A stretch of DNA of 64,000 bases from a virus. Positions 8,240 through 16,686 of this stretch are shown here, piece after piece (position 1 is the stretch's first letter; every line of letters starts with the position of its first letter). The notes under the pieces were generated by a model. The model had not been told where the DNA came from and did not search any database. It saw only the letters and a program-made list of their open reading frames with translations. The position numbers were made by a program, and so were the translations under genes. The stretch lies in IMG/VR virus record IMGVR_UViG_3300032242_000818, positions 1 through 64,000 of that record; one strand, written 5' to 3'.

Positions 8240-9009
8240 TATTTTTTCTTATCTTCGTAATCTTCGTATTTTAATTTTGCCAAAATATAATCTTTAACTA
8301 AAGAAGAACGAACAATATCATCTACGGTAAATTCAATACGAGTAAATGCTTTCATATGTTGAGCAATATCAAAGAATTTTAAAATACCAGTAACGTCGTT
8401 CTTTCGTTTGTTTAAATCTGTCTGACGATAATCGCCACACCAAATAATTTTAGACATATGACCAACACGAGTCATAACAGTATCAATCTCATCATAAGTT
8501 AAGTTCTGCATCTCATCAACAAGAATAATTGCATTATCAAAAGACATACCACGAATAAATGAGGTAGAGATAAACTGAATATAACCCTGTTCTTCTAAAC
8601 GATCCCAAGCATCTTTACGATCAAATAATTGATGACAAATTTGGCGATATGGCTGTTCATAGATTTCCATTTTCTCACCAACATCACCTGGAAGATGACC
8701 AATTTCGCGAGATTGGACCGCAGATCGAACTACGATAATTTTATTAAATGGATTTGATTTATCAAGGACTTCTTCAATTGCTTTATAAAGTGCAATGAAT
8801 GTTTTACCAGTACCTGCTACACCATGAAGTGCTATGAAATAATCACCCTGTTTGTAAGCGTCATAAAATGATTTTTGGTTATCAGTTAATGGTTGAAAAG
8901 TTTTTAAATTATCTAATCTTAATTTTAACTGATTATTAGCAATTGGTTTTGACTCACGTTCTTCATTATTAATTTCTATTACTTTTTTTGCTGCGGACGT
9001 ACGAGCCAT
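8239..9009 (-). CDS. phoH: PhoH-like ATPase
   Basis: 256 aa. Walker A GVAGTGKT (63-70), Walker B ILVDEMQN, VVRSAVQSREIGHLPGD and the sensor-like IIWCGDYRQTDL are diagnostic. Common in T4-like phages; its role is unproven, with RNA or phosphate-stress functions proposed. RBS AAGGAA precedes ATG 9009. Confidence 0.93.
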   Translation of the reverse strand: MARTSAAKKVIEINNEERESKPIANNQLKLRLDNLKTFQPLTDNQKSFYDAYKQGDYFIALHGVAGTGKTFIALYKAIEEVLDKSNPFNKIIVVRSAVQSREIGHLPGDVGEKMEIYEQPYRQICHQLFDRKDAWDRLEEQGYIQFISTSFIRGMSFDNAIILVDEMQNLTYDEIDTVMTRVGHMSKIIWCGDYRQTDLNKRKNDVTGILKFFDIAQHMKAFTRIEFTVDDIVRSSLVKDYILAKLKYEDYEDKKK

Positions 9010-9018
9010 TAGTCTTCC

Positions 9019-9270
9019 TTATTGTAATTGTGATGCTGTTTTATTTAATTCGCTACCTGGAGCACGCTCATGTATCTTTTGTAATACCTCCTTGAATCCT
9101 GAATCAAATTTTCTAGTTGTGCTTAATTTAGTGGGGTCTCCAAACGCCACTGCTTGAATCACTGTTTCTAGTTGGGGATTCTCGGCTCTGAATGAGTCGA
9201 GTTCAGATATCTTCATAATTTTTTCAAACTGTTCACCAGTTTCTTTATTACGAAATACATAAGTTGGCAT
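9019..9270 (-). CDS. FmdB-like small phage protein without zinc ligands
   Basis: 83 aa. The start MPTYVFRNKETGEQFEK resembles the FmdB/zinc-ribbon family, but no cysteine is present, as in the forms I recall from T4-like cyanophages. Function unknown. It precedes phoH in the same operon. Confidence 0.7.
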   Translation of the reverse strand: MPTYVFRNKETGEQFEKIMKISELDSFRAENPQLETVIQAVAFGDPTKLSTTRKFDSGFKEVLQKIHERAPGSELNKTASQLQ

Positions 9271-9278
9271 AATATTCT

Positions 9279-9875
9279 CTACATTACATTAAATGCGATA
9301 GCAATACGTTCTTCTGAACATTTACTGGAAGGTACTTGATGTTCTAACCAACTTGGCCACATTAAGATCATACCTTTAGTTGGGTTTATAACATATTCTG
9401 GTAATAATTTATACATCTCCCTTGGATTACCAAATTTAACAGGGTATTGTATATACTTATAATGATCACGTGGGTCATTAAATATAATCGGTGGTGATTT
9501 TTCAGGTATTTTTAAATAAAATACTCCAGATAATATACTGGCAGGATGAGCGTGAAGAGAATGCTCTCCACCAATAGTTATTTTATTGAACAAATAATAA
9601 ACATCAAGTTTAAATGATGTAGGATCAATAGAAATATCTTCGAAATATTTCTTTGATGCAGTTTTAATATAATTTGATAAAGGTTCTAGACGTTCATCAA
9701 ATTTTTGTAAAACTCCTGCAGAGTCCACATTATATGTAGAAATATAATTTGGTTGGTCTCGATAAGGTCTACCATGATTATTAATATAATCTTCAGCAAC
9801 AGGTAGAATCTTATCACAAAGATCTAGTTCAACACTAACATACACTGGTGTTGGGAACATATTAATGTATTCCAT
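9279..9875 (-). CDS. Fe(II)/2OG oxygenase (TIGR02466-like)
   Basis: 198 aa. It opens with FPTPVYV, the family start, and carries H108-A-H110, H179 (WPSWLEHQVP) and R190 (ERIAIAFN). The HAHPASILSGVFYL block is the family signature. Substrate unknown. It overlaps the glycosyltransferase-like gene by 14 bases. Confidence 0.85.
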   Translation of the reverse strand: MEYINMFPTPVYVSVELDLCDKILPVAEDYINNHGRPYRDQPNYISTYNVDSAGVLQKFDERLEPLSNYIKTASKKYFEDISIDPTSFKLDVYYLFNKITIGGEHSLHAHPASILSGVFYLKIPEKSPPIIFNDPRDHYKYIQYPVKFGNPREMYKLLPEYVINPTKGMILMWPSWLEHQVPSSKCSEERIAIAFNVM

Positions 9876-10416
9876 TTAACCTCTTTTTATACTTTCGACT
9901 TGCTTGATATTGCTCAAAGACTGGAGAAAGATTGCCATAATATTCACGACTCAAATCAGTAATGAAATTATATTCAGGTGGTAAACGAACTACCTTAATA
10001 TCGTTAATACCATTAAGAGCATTCTGTAAATTAACTTGATCCCAATTTTCAGGAAACAGTTTGTTAAGATGAATCCAGCTATCTAACAACTCATGCGCCT
10101 TTGGAGTATTATTCCAATACATTGTTGCTGATATAAGTTCTTCATCTTTAAACCAATGAGCAGCGAAATCACAATCAATAGTGTCAAATATTTTTGGATA
10201 TTGTTTCATTTCAGCATCAGCATCAACCCAAACAATTGGCTGAGTAAGTTTCTCTTTAATAAAGATTGCTTTTTGATGTGTATTAATTTCCCAGCTACCA
10301 CTATCTGGTCTTTCTTCAATCGTAAATGAAATATCTGGCAGAAACTTAGTCAAAGATTTTTCTAAGTTTTCTGCCTCAAATTTATATAATGCGGTATAAT
10401 AAGATACAATTAACAT
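9862..10416 (-). CDS. Glycosyltransferase-like protein (nucleotide-diphospho-sugar fold)
   Basis: 184 aa. IVWVDADAEM carries the DxD metal/sugar-nucleotide motif, followed by DFAAHW, a WNNTPKAHELLDSW block, WDQVNLQNAL and LPPEYNF, the order seen in GT-A (PF03407-like) proteins. It could glycosylate DNA, protein or a small molecule; nothing here decides which. Confidence 0.75.
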   Translation of the reverse strand: MLIVSYYTALYKFEAENLEKSLTKFLPDISFTIEERPDSGSWEINTHQKAIFIKEKLTQPIVWVDADAEMKQYPKIFDTIDCDFAAHWFKDEELISATMYWNNTPKAHELLDSWIHLNKLFPENWDQVNLQNALNGINDIKVVRLPPEYNFITDLSREYYGNLSPVFEQYQASRKYKKRLNGIH

Positions 10417-11021
10417 GAAATCATTTTAAACTTAATTTTACCGTTTTGATTTTTGTATACTGGTTTATGATTTTTCTCTTTCAAAGCAGAAACATACCAT
10501 TCAGGAATTGGTCGATTGGTCCAAACAGCAAATGGTTGTTTATCACCAATATAATAATTATGATACGCTTGAATAGAATCGCCGTAAACTTTATATTGAT
10601 CTGGCATACATTGTGGCATCGGATCTGCGATTGCTACAGGGATATTACTTGGAGAAAAAGACAGATATGGAATAAGTTTTTCTGCAACATGGTGTTTACC
10701 ATAGCGATGAGTATACTCTCGCATCAGATCTCGCCATAAATTATACAACCACCAGTAATTATCTTGTGACTGACGACACCAGAGACCAGATGGATGTTTC
10801 ATGTGTGATGCAAGATATAAATTATCTTCACGTTCATCATCTAATTTCCATCGCATTGCTTTGCGACCAGAAATAGACTTACCTTCATACTCATATCCAT
10901 CAAGAACACGATGAGCAGTAGAAAGAAGTTGTGCGTATTCTAAAATCATCTTAACGACATGTTTGTCAAGATGTTGTTTCGCACATTCTTTAGTGTCTTC
11001 GTGAAGATAAAATATATTCAC
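10410..11021 (-). CDS. Conserved T4-like phage protein of unknown function
   Basis: 203 aa from a GTG start; GTGA overlaps the stop of the upstream gene. MNIFYLHEDTKECAKQHLDK with HVVKMILEYAQLLSTAHR is a block I recognise from many T4-like phages. It is rich in Trp, Tyr and His. No enzymatic motif is assigned. Confidence 0.8.
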   Translation of the reverse strand: MNIFYLHEDTKECAKQHLDKHVVKMILEYAQLLSTAHRVLDGYEYEGKSISGRKAMRWKLDDEREDNLYLASHMKHPSGLWCRQSQDNYWWLYNLWRDLMREYTHRYGKHHVAEKLIPYLSFSPSNIPVAIADPMPQCMPDQYKVYGDSIQAYHNYYIGDKQPFAVWTNRPIPEWYVSALKEKNHKPVYKNQNGKIKFKMISC

Positions 11022-11323
11022 TGAGTAAGCATCCTTATTAAACCAAATGTATCTATGGAAGTAAGCAAGATGTAGTTAGCAAGCATGCCAAATGATTTCC
11101 TAGTCCAACTAGCCCAAGCATACATAGCACAACCACTAATCCAGACAGGGTATAGTAGAATAAGAGGAGGATTAGGGACTGTGACTGCCATTGTGATACT
11201 ACAGCCAATACTAACAGCCCAAGCGCAGAGCTCAACAAAAAAGCGAAGTCGATTAGAAGAGTAGTCATCACGTATCCATTGTAAAGTTGGTCCAAAAATA
11301 TCAAGCATATGTACCCATATCAT
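11018..11323 (-). CDS. Small membrane protein
   Basis: About 101 aa. Two or three hydrophobic segments follow a short amphipathic start (for example VSIGCSITMAVTV and LILLYPVWISGCAMYAW). Start is ATG 11323 or 11308; neither has a clear RBS. It overlaps the end of the HAD gene, so translational coupling is likely. Confidence 0.65.
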   Translation of the reverse strand: MIWVHMLDIFGPTLQWIRDDYSSNRLRFFVELCAWAVSIGCSITMAVTVPNPPLILLYPVWISGCAMYAWASWTRKSFGMLANYILLTSIDTFGLIRMLTQ

Positions 11324-11825
11324 CAAAACTAAATTTTAGTGCATTTAATCCACGAATACCACGAATCGCACCATGAATTTGTTGAATTGTATCAGAAGAT
11401 TTACTGTGATGGATGGCATGTCCATCTTTAGCAGCAAATGGTGTGATACAACCAATAGAATCATCAACTAAAATTGCTCGATCATGAGCAAAATTGGCTT
11501 TTTCCTGTTTGGCTCGCACAAAATTTGGTTTGTAAGGGATATTATTCTTGTTTAGCCAATAGATTTTTTGCATTTTTGCTTCATGACCTTGTCGCTCATC
11601 ATAAGTACCCATTGAAGTAAGAATTTCAATGTTGATATTTTCAAGTGTGCTGACATAATTCAGCAATTCTTGTGCATCAGGCATAAATTCAAGATCTTCG
11701 AAGATTTTATGAATGAAAACAGCATCGCGAAACTTCTTTCGATCGGCTTTTTCAGGGTCAAGTTTGCGATATGCTTTATCAAAATTGCAAAGCACGCCAT
11801 CCATGTCTAAGTATAGTGTAATCAT
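11301..11825 (-). CDS. HAD-family 5'-nucleotidase-like phosphatase
   Basis: 174 aa from ATG 11825. It starts MITLYLDMDGVLCNFD, the DxDGV motif I of HAD deoxynucleotidases; motif II is EILTS and motif IV ILVDDS. It may dephosphorylate nucleotides for recycling. The promoter at 11832-11860 lies between this ATG and the upstream gene. It rules out the longer 193-aa reading and leaves only 6 bases between -10 and ATG, so the mRNA is probably leaderless. Confidence 0.8.
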   Translation of the reverse strand: MITLYLDMDGVLCNFDKAYRKLDPEKADRKKFRDAVFIHKIFEDLEFMPDAQELLNYVSTLENINIEILTSMGTYDERQGHEAKMQKIYWLNKNNIPYKPNFVRAKQEKANFAHDRAILVDDSIGCITPFAAKDGHAIHHSKSSDTIQQIHGAIRGIRGLNALKFSFDDMGTYA

Positions 11826-11831
11826 GTTAAT

Positions 11832-11860
11832 ATTATACCTCAAATTCACATCAAAGTCAA
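11832..11860 (-). promoter_or_regulatory. Early promoter of the HAD gene (predicted leaderless)
   Basis: TTGACT (11855-11860), 17 bases, TATAAT (11832-11837). The ATG follows after 6 bases, at about +1. Confidence 0.75.
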
Positions 11861-11874
11861 GTGTTTTTTGACTT

Positions 11875-12225
11875 TTAGACAAATTTAGTCAAATCAGGTG
11901 GGGTCCAACCCTCTGGTTTCAAGATTTTTCCATCTTCACGACGAATTGCCTTCTGAGTTTTGGGGTCAAGTTTGCGCATATTCGATCTAAGCACCTCATT
12001 CCATGCTCCATCAGCGTCATACCCCTTCATGGCACAAAATCCAAGTGTTACCCAGATCAAATCCATGCAAGCATCGAGCATTTCAACTTCATCTTTAGCC
12101 CAATGTGCATCAATAAACTCTTTAAATTCTTCTTCCATCAAAGATTTATACAATGCAGCATTTTGTGGTGATGCTTTTTGGTCGCATGCGTTCTGAAAAA
12201 CTTTAACGTCTAAGTACATACTCAT
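11875..12225 (-). CDS. MazG/HisE-type nucleotide pyrophosphohydrolase
   Basis: 116 aa. EEEFKEF (metal-binding ExxE) and EVEMLDACMDLIWVTLG (ExxD) form the all-alpha NTP-PPase core; DGKILKPEGWTPPDL is a common phage tail end. It may hydrolyse NTPs or ppGpp-like nucleotides. AAGGAAC lies 8 bases before ATG 12225. Confidence 0.82.
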   Translation of the reverse strand: MSMYLDVKVFQNACDQKASPQNAALYKSLMEEEFKEFIDAHWAKDEVEMLDACMDLIWVTLGFCAMKGYDADGAWNEVLRSNMRKLDPKTQKAIRREDGKILKPEGWTPPDLTKFV

Positions 12226-12482
12226 TATTTGTTCCTTTGCGTGTCGAAATAAAAGTCTGAGTGCTCGGTAATGTCATCCTGCGGTGTATCCCATTCGTCA
12301 GTATTCCATTCTGGTTCAGTTTCAAAGTCATTAACAAAATCTAAATTACCATCAAATACAAAACCTGCTCCTTTTAGGAACAATTCTAATTCAGATAAAA
12401 CATCTGGTAAATAATCTGCAGTAAACTCACGAGTGGTTCTTGAACCACCAAACTCATCTTCAGCTATTAGGGTGTATTTCAT
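12225..12482 (-). CDS. Conserved small phage protein
   Basis: 85 aa from ATG 12482, set by AAAGGAG 6 bases upstream. MKYTLIAEDEFGG followed by a REFTADYLPDVLSELELFL helix and a very acidic C-terminus; seen in other T4-like phages. It overlaps the AbrB-like gene by 23 bases. Function unknown. Confidence 0.75.
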   Translation of the reverse strand: MKYTLIAEDEFGGSRTTREFTADYLPDVLSELELFLKGAGFVFDGNLDFVNDFETEPEWNTDEWDTPQDDITEHSDFYFDTQRNK

Positions 12483-12651
12483 CGTCATCTCCTTTTTTAG
12501 ATATGATAATCGAACCATTTGTTTTTACAGTCCAAGTTAATGTGTCTCCAACTTGCCAACCACATTTGGCAAGAATTTCATCAGTAAACGGAAGAACTAA
12601 ATCTCCCGTTTCTGGATCTTCCTCAACAGTTAGTATATATCGATCTCTCAT
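12460..12651 (-). CDS. AbrB/MazE-like small DNA-binding protein
   Basis: 63 aa. TGDLVLPFTDEILAKCGW, GDTLTWTV and SIIISKK give the swapped-hairpin AbrB pattern. It could be a transcription regulator or an antitoxin-like protein; no toxin gene adjoins. Confidence 0.75.
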   Translation of the reverse strand: MRDRYILTVEEDPETGDLVLPFTDEILAKCGWQVGDTLTWTVKTNGSIIISKKGDDDEIHPNS

Positions 12652-13562
12652 TAGACCTCCACATATTTTAATTCAAAACGATCTGCGCGATCTTCATAGT
12701 CGATGTAACCACGAGGATTACAAACAACACGACAAGACTTAATCATATAATCAAAGTCTTCATGAGTATGACCATGAGTCCACAATTTGATTCCTGGACG
12801 ATCCATGATAAAGTTATCCAACTGAGAATTGTATGCACCATTCATCAGCTGATCGTGTTTGTAGCGAGGATGCTCAGAACCTTTGCTTGGAGCATGATGA
12901 GTGCAAACAACAACAGTCTTCCATGGAGGAATATCATTATATGCATCTTCAATTACCTTTAACATGGCTTTATGGTCAACCACTGCATCTTGAGGAGACA
13001 AGTATGCTTCACGAGTCTTAAAGACTGCATGATACAATCCAGCACCATTCTCATCTTTCTTGTGGTCACCATTCTCGTCAAGAGTTGGTTCCTGTGTTCT
13101 GAAATTAACTTCACGATTACTGTTTTTACAAATCTGAAAGTCATTCATACGACGCTGAACATGATTCATAGTCATATCATTTTCACCATTCATGTCGGTC
13201 CAAAGAGTACCACCGATAAACACGTGGTCATTATGTTCCCAAACCTCTTTATCAAGGAAGTGAATATTGTCACCACATTGTTTCATGGCATCTTTTAGAA
13301 TACCTGAAGAAGTAGCAAAGTCACCATGATAATGCTCGTGATTACCCATAACGTAAACCACATGAGGGAAGTTCCTACTACAAGCAGTAAAAAAATCAAG
13401 ATAGCGATCAGTTTTAGCAGAAGATAAAATACTATCGGTGACACGAAGATCAACAGCAGTACAAATATCACCAGATAAAACAAGGACTTCAGCATTCTGT
13501 GTATTTTCTAATTCAAGTTGACCAAATTCAAGATGGACATCAGAGCAAATTGCGATTTTCAT
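12651..13562 (-). CDS. Calcineurin-like metallophosphoesterase
   Basis: 303 aa. All five motifs are present: SDVHLE (D-x-H), LSGDI (GD), MGNHEHY (GNHE), CTHHAPS and THGHTHE (GHxH). A two-metal phosphoesterase of unknown substrate (nucleotide, RNA 2'-3' cyclic or protein). It abuts the AbrB-like gene. Confidence 0.87.
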   Translation of the reverse strand: MKIAICSDVHLEFGQLELENTQNAEVLVLSGDICTAVDLRVTDSILSSAKTDRYLDFFTACSRNFPHVVYVMGNHEHYHGDFATSSGILKDAMKQCGDNIHFLDKEVWEHNDHVFIGGTLWTDMNGENDMTMNHVQRRMNDFQICKNSNREVNFRTQEPTLDENGDHKKDENGAGLYHAVFKTREAYLSPQDAVVDHKAMLKVIEDAYNDIPPWKTVVVCTHHAPSKGSEHPRYKHDQLMNGAYNSQLDNFIMDRPGIKLWTHGHTHEDFDYMIKSCRVVCNPRGYIDYEDRADRFELKYVEV

Positions 13563-14148
13563 TTTTATCTTCTTTCAAATTGTACCAACCAGTAATAATT
13601 GTTTTTACTTCAGTTGGGGAAACTATACCTCTATGCGTAAATGTCCAGTCAGCTGGCCAAATAAGCGTCAATCCTTTATCAGCACGAATTTTAATACCTT
13701 GATAATAAAACTCAGTACCACCTTCATCTTTCACATCATTAAGATAAGTCATAAAAACTAGATGTCGTGAAACATCGGGTAATTTAGAACTACTTCTTTC
13801 TTTGTGCCAAACTTTGAATCCTCCGCCTGCAGGATATCGCTGAATATAATATGGACTTATAATTTCAAAATCCTGTGCACATTCAACAGATGGATATTTT
13901 TCAATATATTTCTTTTTACACTCATCTAATATTTTATCATACCCAAATAATAAATTAGAAGGATGCATCTCTAAATCATTTGATTCTTTTACTTCTTTAT
14001 TAATTAATCCTGAAGTGCCAAATCTACCCTTTGTAGTTTTATCTACATTAGAGTTATACAAATCCATAAATTTATCACAGAAAGTAGTATCATCTGCATA
14101 CCACCCCATGATAAAATTATTCATAGAATTTACTTCATGTTCTTTCAC
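13540..14148 (-). CDS. Fe(II)/2OG oxygenase (prolyl-4-hydroxylase-like)
   Basis: Up to 202 aa from GTG 14148; ATG 14124 is an alternative. H115-K-E117, an unusual HxE instead of HxD, and H172 (FTHRG) fit the metal site. The usual 2OG arginine position is K182. The YPAGGGFKVWHKE and DEGGTEFYY blocks match phage P4H-like enzymes. The E ligand is known to be tolerated in few family members. Confidence 0.75.
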   Translation of the reverse strand: MKEHEVNSMNNFIMGWYADDTTFCDKFMDLYNSNVDKTTKGRFGTSGLINKEVKESNDLEMHPSNLLFGYDKILDECKKKYIEKYPSVECAQDFEIISPYYIQRYPAGGGFKVWHKERSSSKLPDVSRHLVFMTYLNDVKDEGGTEFYYQGIKIRADKGLTLIWPADWTFTHRGIVSPTEVKTIITGWYNLKEDKNENRNLL

Positions 14149-14363
14149 TGAAGGGTTCTTTCGCTATCAGTAGGTCTTTTCAAAATTGCTGCGTTCATAA
14201 TCTTATTAAAATCATCATGACTCTCAAAATCTTGATTCATCCTTACTAAGCGAGCAAGGATAACAGATGATAGATGTAGTGGATCGAATTCATATTCTAC
14301 TATCAACTTACTTAAGATATCATCTATTTCTAATACAAGTTTATTCAGGTTGAGTTCGTTCAT
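14145..14363 (-). CDS. Hypothetical small helical protein
   Basis: 72 aa, acidic, mostly helical (LNKLVLEIDDILSKLIVEYE). GGAAAG precedes ATG 14363. Overlaps neighbours on both sides. Function unknown. Confidence 0.7.
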   Translation of the reverse strand: MNELNLNKLVLEIDDILSKLIVEYEFDPLHLSSVILARLVRMNQDFESHDDFNKIMNAAILKRPTDSERTLQ

Positions 14364-14493
14364 TTTGTTCTTTCCAATATCTGTACATTCTTACACAATT
14401 TGCAAATTGAAGAGGATGATGTTCAAAGTTAGGTAGTTCACCAAAATGTTCCAACATTTCGTTATACAGATTCAACGCTTCTTCATCACTCAT
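14341..14493 (-). CDS. Small protein, 50 aa
   Basis: ATG 14493 to TAA 14341 reads MSDEEALNLYNEMLEHFG and ends WKEQNERTQPE. It overlaps the next start by 23 bases, the pattern of real genes here. The ATG lies only 1 base after the -10 of the promoter at 14495-14523, so that promoter cannot express it; read-through from upstream would be needed. Confidence 0.55.
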   Translation of the reverse strand: MSDEEALNLYNEMLEHFGELPNFEHHPLQFANCVRMYRYWKEQNERTQPE

Positions 14494-14494
14494 T

Positions 14495-14523
14495 ATTATA
14501 CCTTAGATCTTAATTAAAGTCAA
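14495..14523 (-). promoter_or_regulatory. Early promoter
   Basis: TTGACT (14518-14523), 17 bases, TATAAT (14495-14500). It probably drives the genes from 14363 downwards. Confidence 0.7.
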
Positions 14524-14801
14524 GCGAATTCACGATTGACATCTGTGCGCCATTCCTGCATATATTCTTGCAACTCACCTGCTTCATCTTGAGAGCAATC
14601 ATATCGTAGTCGAATCATGTGATTAATATAATCAAAGTCTTTCTTTAAGAGTTCATTTACTCTTTCATATTTCCAAGATTGCTGATCAGCATCTTCCATT
14701 GAATACCAGCAAGCAAGGTACTGATCTTCCTTGGTTTCTCCTGACATTGCAGAATCCCAAAAGACATACCAATTACCATTGCTCCACCTACTGTAACTCA
14801 T
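14520..14801 (-). CDS. Small phage protein, Trp-rich
   Basis: 93 aa. SYSRWSNGNWYVFWDS and YLACWYSMED resemble the 15126-15461 product (FACWYGGY) and small proteins of other T4-like phages. Function unknown. Confidence 0.7.
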   Translation of the reverse strand: MSYSRWSNGNWYVFWDSAMSGETKEDQYLACWYSMEDADQQSWKYERVNELLKKDFDYINHMIRLRYDCSQDEAGELQEYMQEWRTDVNREFA

Positions 14802-14803
14802 CT

Positions 14804-15133
14804 TTAATCCTCTTGTTCTGCGCTTTCCTTTCGGATTTCCAAAAAGTACGCTTCCAATCCTTTAAGTGCTTCCACCATTGAGGGGCTGGTTTTAAGTTCC
14901 CCTGCTTTACGTTCGCCATAAAGTTCTCCACCAAAATAATCTAAAATAGAATTAATGCGTTTAATCATCTGGTGATTATTATCTATATCATCAGGATGCA
15001 TCCAATAAGGATTCTCCGAGTCCATAGTTACATAAAGTTTATCTAACTCATTGGCAAGATAGTCTCGTTGTTCGGTTAGTGTCAATCGTGTAATACGATC
15101 TGCTGTTTCAAAATCAAGTGTTATATTATTCAT
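14804..15133 (-). CDS. Hypothetical protein
   Basis: 109 aa, mostly helical, no known motif. The overlap with the upstream gene (8 bases) and the 2-base gap downstream support the frame. Confidence 0.68.
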   Translation of the reverse strand: MNNITLDFETADRITRLTLTEQRDYLANELDKLYVTMDSENPYWMHPDDIDNNHQMIKRINSILDYFGGELYGERKAGELKTSPSMVEALKGLEAYFLEIRKESAEQED

Positions 15134-15461
15134 AGTTCAACTCCATAAAGTTAGTTTTTTCATCAAGAATTTCAATTGTAATACCATTATCAGCAGCCCT
15201 CTTAATCATACTATCAAGAACTCCACCACCATACATATTCGTTCCGTAGGTATCCTCATGGCATTGATATAATGAGCCACTGGATCCCTCAAACGAATAT
15301 ACAGATTCTATTTTACTTACTTGGGTTACGCCACTGTTTAGTTGCCAAGAATCCGAACCTGCGTATCCTCCATACCAACAAGCAAAAATTTTATAGATCG
15401 TTGGTACATCATTACCATCAATCTTAACCATAACCCATTTATCTGGTCTATAATAACTCAT
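15126..15461 (-). CDS. Hypothetical phage protein
   Basis: 111 aa. Contains KIFACWYGGYAGSDSW, a Trp/Tyr/Gly block shared in part with the 14520-14801 product. No enzyme motif is recognised. Starts 1 base before the stop of the 25-aa ORF upstream. Confidence 0.7.
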   Translation of the reverse strand: MSYYRPDKWVMVKIDGNDVPTIYKIFACWYGGYAGSDSWQLNSGVTQVSKIESVYSFEGSSGSLYQCHEDTYGTNMYGGGVLDSMIKRAADNGITIEILDEKTNFMELNYE

Positions 15462-15462
15462 A

Positions 15463-15540
15463 TCAATACCTCAAATGTATAAACAAAAACACAAACATTA
15501 GTAGAATTACGATAACATCAGACCAAGTACGACCATTCAT
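15463..15540 (-). CDS. Membrane microprotein, 25 aa
   Basis: ATG 15540 with GGAG 6 bases upstream. MNGRTWSD is followed by a 15-residue hydrophobic stretch (VIVILLMFVFLFIHL). Fits exactly between its neighbours. Confidence 0.55.
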   Translation of the reverse strand: MNGRTWSDVIVILLMFVFLFIHLRY

Positions 15541-15737
15541 GCTACGCTCCATACGGCTCTACCGCCAGTTACATAAATTTCCTCAAAGGGCAAACGAATA
15601 TACTGTTGTCCTTCTACTCCTGCGGACTGCACATACCCTTGAACACCCCAAGTCTTAATCTCAGTGACCACAACCATGCATCCACCAAATACTTCCTTAC
15701 TGGGTTCAACCTGTACAATAGATCCTACTTCAATCAT
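15537..15737 (-). CDS. Small beta-barrel (SH3-like) phage protein
   Basis: 66 aa, alternating beta strands (MIEVGSIVQVEPSKEVFGG, MVVVTEIK, GQQYIRLPFEEI). Typical small T4-like early protein; function unknown. Confidence 0.65.
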   Translation of the reverse strand: MIEVGSIVQVEPSKEVFGGCMVVVTEIKTWGVQGYVQSAGVEGQQYIRLPFEEIYVTGGRAVWSVA

Positions 15738-15978
15738 AATTCTTTAACCTTTTCATACCTTTACTGGGAACGTGGACTATCTGTTTCATCTCACCACCAA
15801 CATTAATAGGCAAGTCCAAATGAACCAGCACCAGATCGGTCTCAATATAATCCTCTCTAATTACTTGTCCTACTACTGGGATACTGCCTACTTTTCCAGA
15901 TACTCGATCGCCATATACCCATTTAGGTTTTGGCTTATCAGCATCTCGTTTTTCAAAATAATCTTTAACCGATGCCAT
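15730..15978 (-). CDS. Hypothetical protein
   Basis: 82 aa from ATG 15978 (GGGGTG upstream; an in-frame GTG lies two codons earlier). MASVKDYFEKRD start, then a beta-rich region (LVLVHLDLPINVGG, QIVHVPSKG). Overlaps both neighbours. Confidence 0.68.
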   Translation of the reverse strand: MASVKDYFEKRDADKPKPKWVYGDRVSGKVGSIPVVGQVIREDYIETDLVLVHLDLPINVGGEMKQIVHVPSKGMKRLKNYD

Positions 15979-16069
15979 ATACACCCCATTTCCTAATACA
16001 GAGAGTGATGATTAATCCTACAGTAAGTTCTACCGTAAATAGACCAAGTATCACCCATAAAGCAATCAT
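15965..16069 (-). CDS. Membrane microprotein, 34 aa
   Basis: ATG 16069 to TAA 15965. One transmembrane helix (IALWVILGLFTVELTVGLII), then a basic tail. AAGG lies 8 bases before the ATG. Overlaps the genes on both sides. Confidence 0.55.
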   Translation of the reverse strand: MIALWVILGLFTVELTVGLIITLCIRKWGVYGIG

Positions 16070-16512
16070 TTATTCGCCTTTGCAATTGCTTTACATAAAT
16101 TAATTAATTCTTCAGTGGTCCCAGCATTCTTAGCCATATTAACACAAGTAGCAACAATTTGAATATTATCCAAAGTATATCCTTTAGACGAATCAATCCT
16201 ATCAACTGATGCTTTAAATCTATCATTGTGTTTCATCGTTAGTGGTAATTTACTGATAGCGCATTTCCAATTAACTTCAGCAATTTTCTGGCGCAAATCT
16301 TCTTGTTTTAACATACATACTATGTTCCTACTTTTAGCACTAGTATTTACTCGCGTCATCCAATTTTTAAAAAACTTATCAGTATCAACTTCTAAAGCAT
16401 CACGACGTTTAGCTGTGGCTTTCCGCTCAGTAATTTTACCCTTGGCAGACTTACGATATTTTTCTTGCCATTCACGTTTTTTTATTAGTTTTTCTTCTTT
16501 AGTCATAGCCAT
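16066..16512 (-). CDS. HNH-like (homing-type) endonuclease
   Basis: 148 aa. A basic N-terminus (KREWQEKYRKSAKGKITERK), then CAISKLPLT and SVDRIDSSKGYTLDNIQIV, the DRI/DNGY..NI block of phage HNH enzymes. Only one cysteine of a zinc knuckle remains. A mobile gene is likely, although no intron is visible. Confidence 0.72.
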   Translation of the reverse strand: MAMTKEEKLIKKREWQEKYRKSAKGKITERKATAKRRDALEVDTDKFFKNWMTRVNTSAKSRNIVCMLKQEDLRQKIAEVNWKCAISKLPLTMKHNDRFKASVDRIDSSKGYTLDNIQIVATCVNMAKNAGTTEELINLCKAIAKANK

Positions 16513-16673
16513 AATATAGATCTTTCTACAAAGGTTTTAGCCAAAAATTTTCCACGGGAATTTTTTTTCTGCGTGTGAATATCGTTGTGTGTAGGGTAGC
16601 GAGAGATAAAATCGGTCGGTCGTACATAGCGTCCTCTGGGAGAGACTCCTCCCAAACCCAATATAGATTTCAT
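16503..16673 (-). CDS. Possible small protein, 56 aa
   Basis: ATG 16673 with AGGGG 4 bases upstream. MKSILGLGGVSPRGRYVRPT, basic. Codon use looks less typical, but the gene fills an otherwise empty 170-base gap and overlaps the HNH start. Confidence 0.4.
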   Translation of the reverse strand: MKSILGLGGVSPRGRYVRPTDFISRYPTHNDIHTQKKNSRGKFLAKTFVERSILWL

Positions 16674-16686
16674 TTTACCCCTACCC

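Noticed and set aside
11826-11882. 19-codon extension of the HAD protein
   Set aside because: It contains the promoter (-35 and -10); the DxDGV motif starts right after ATG 11825.
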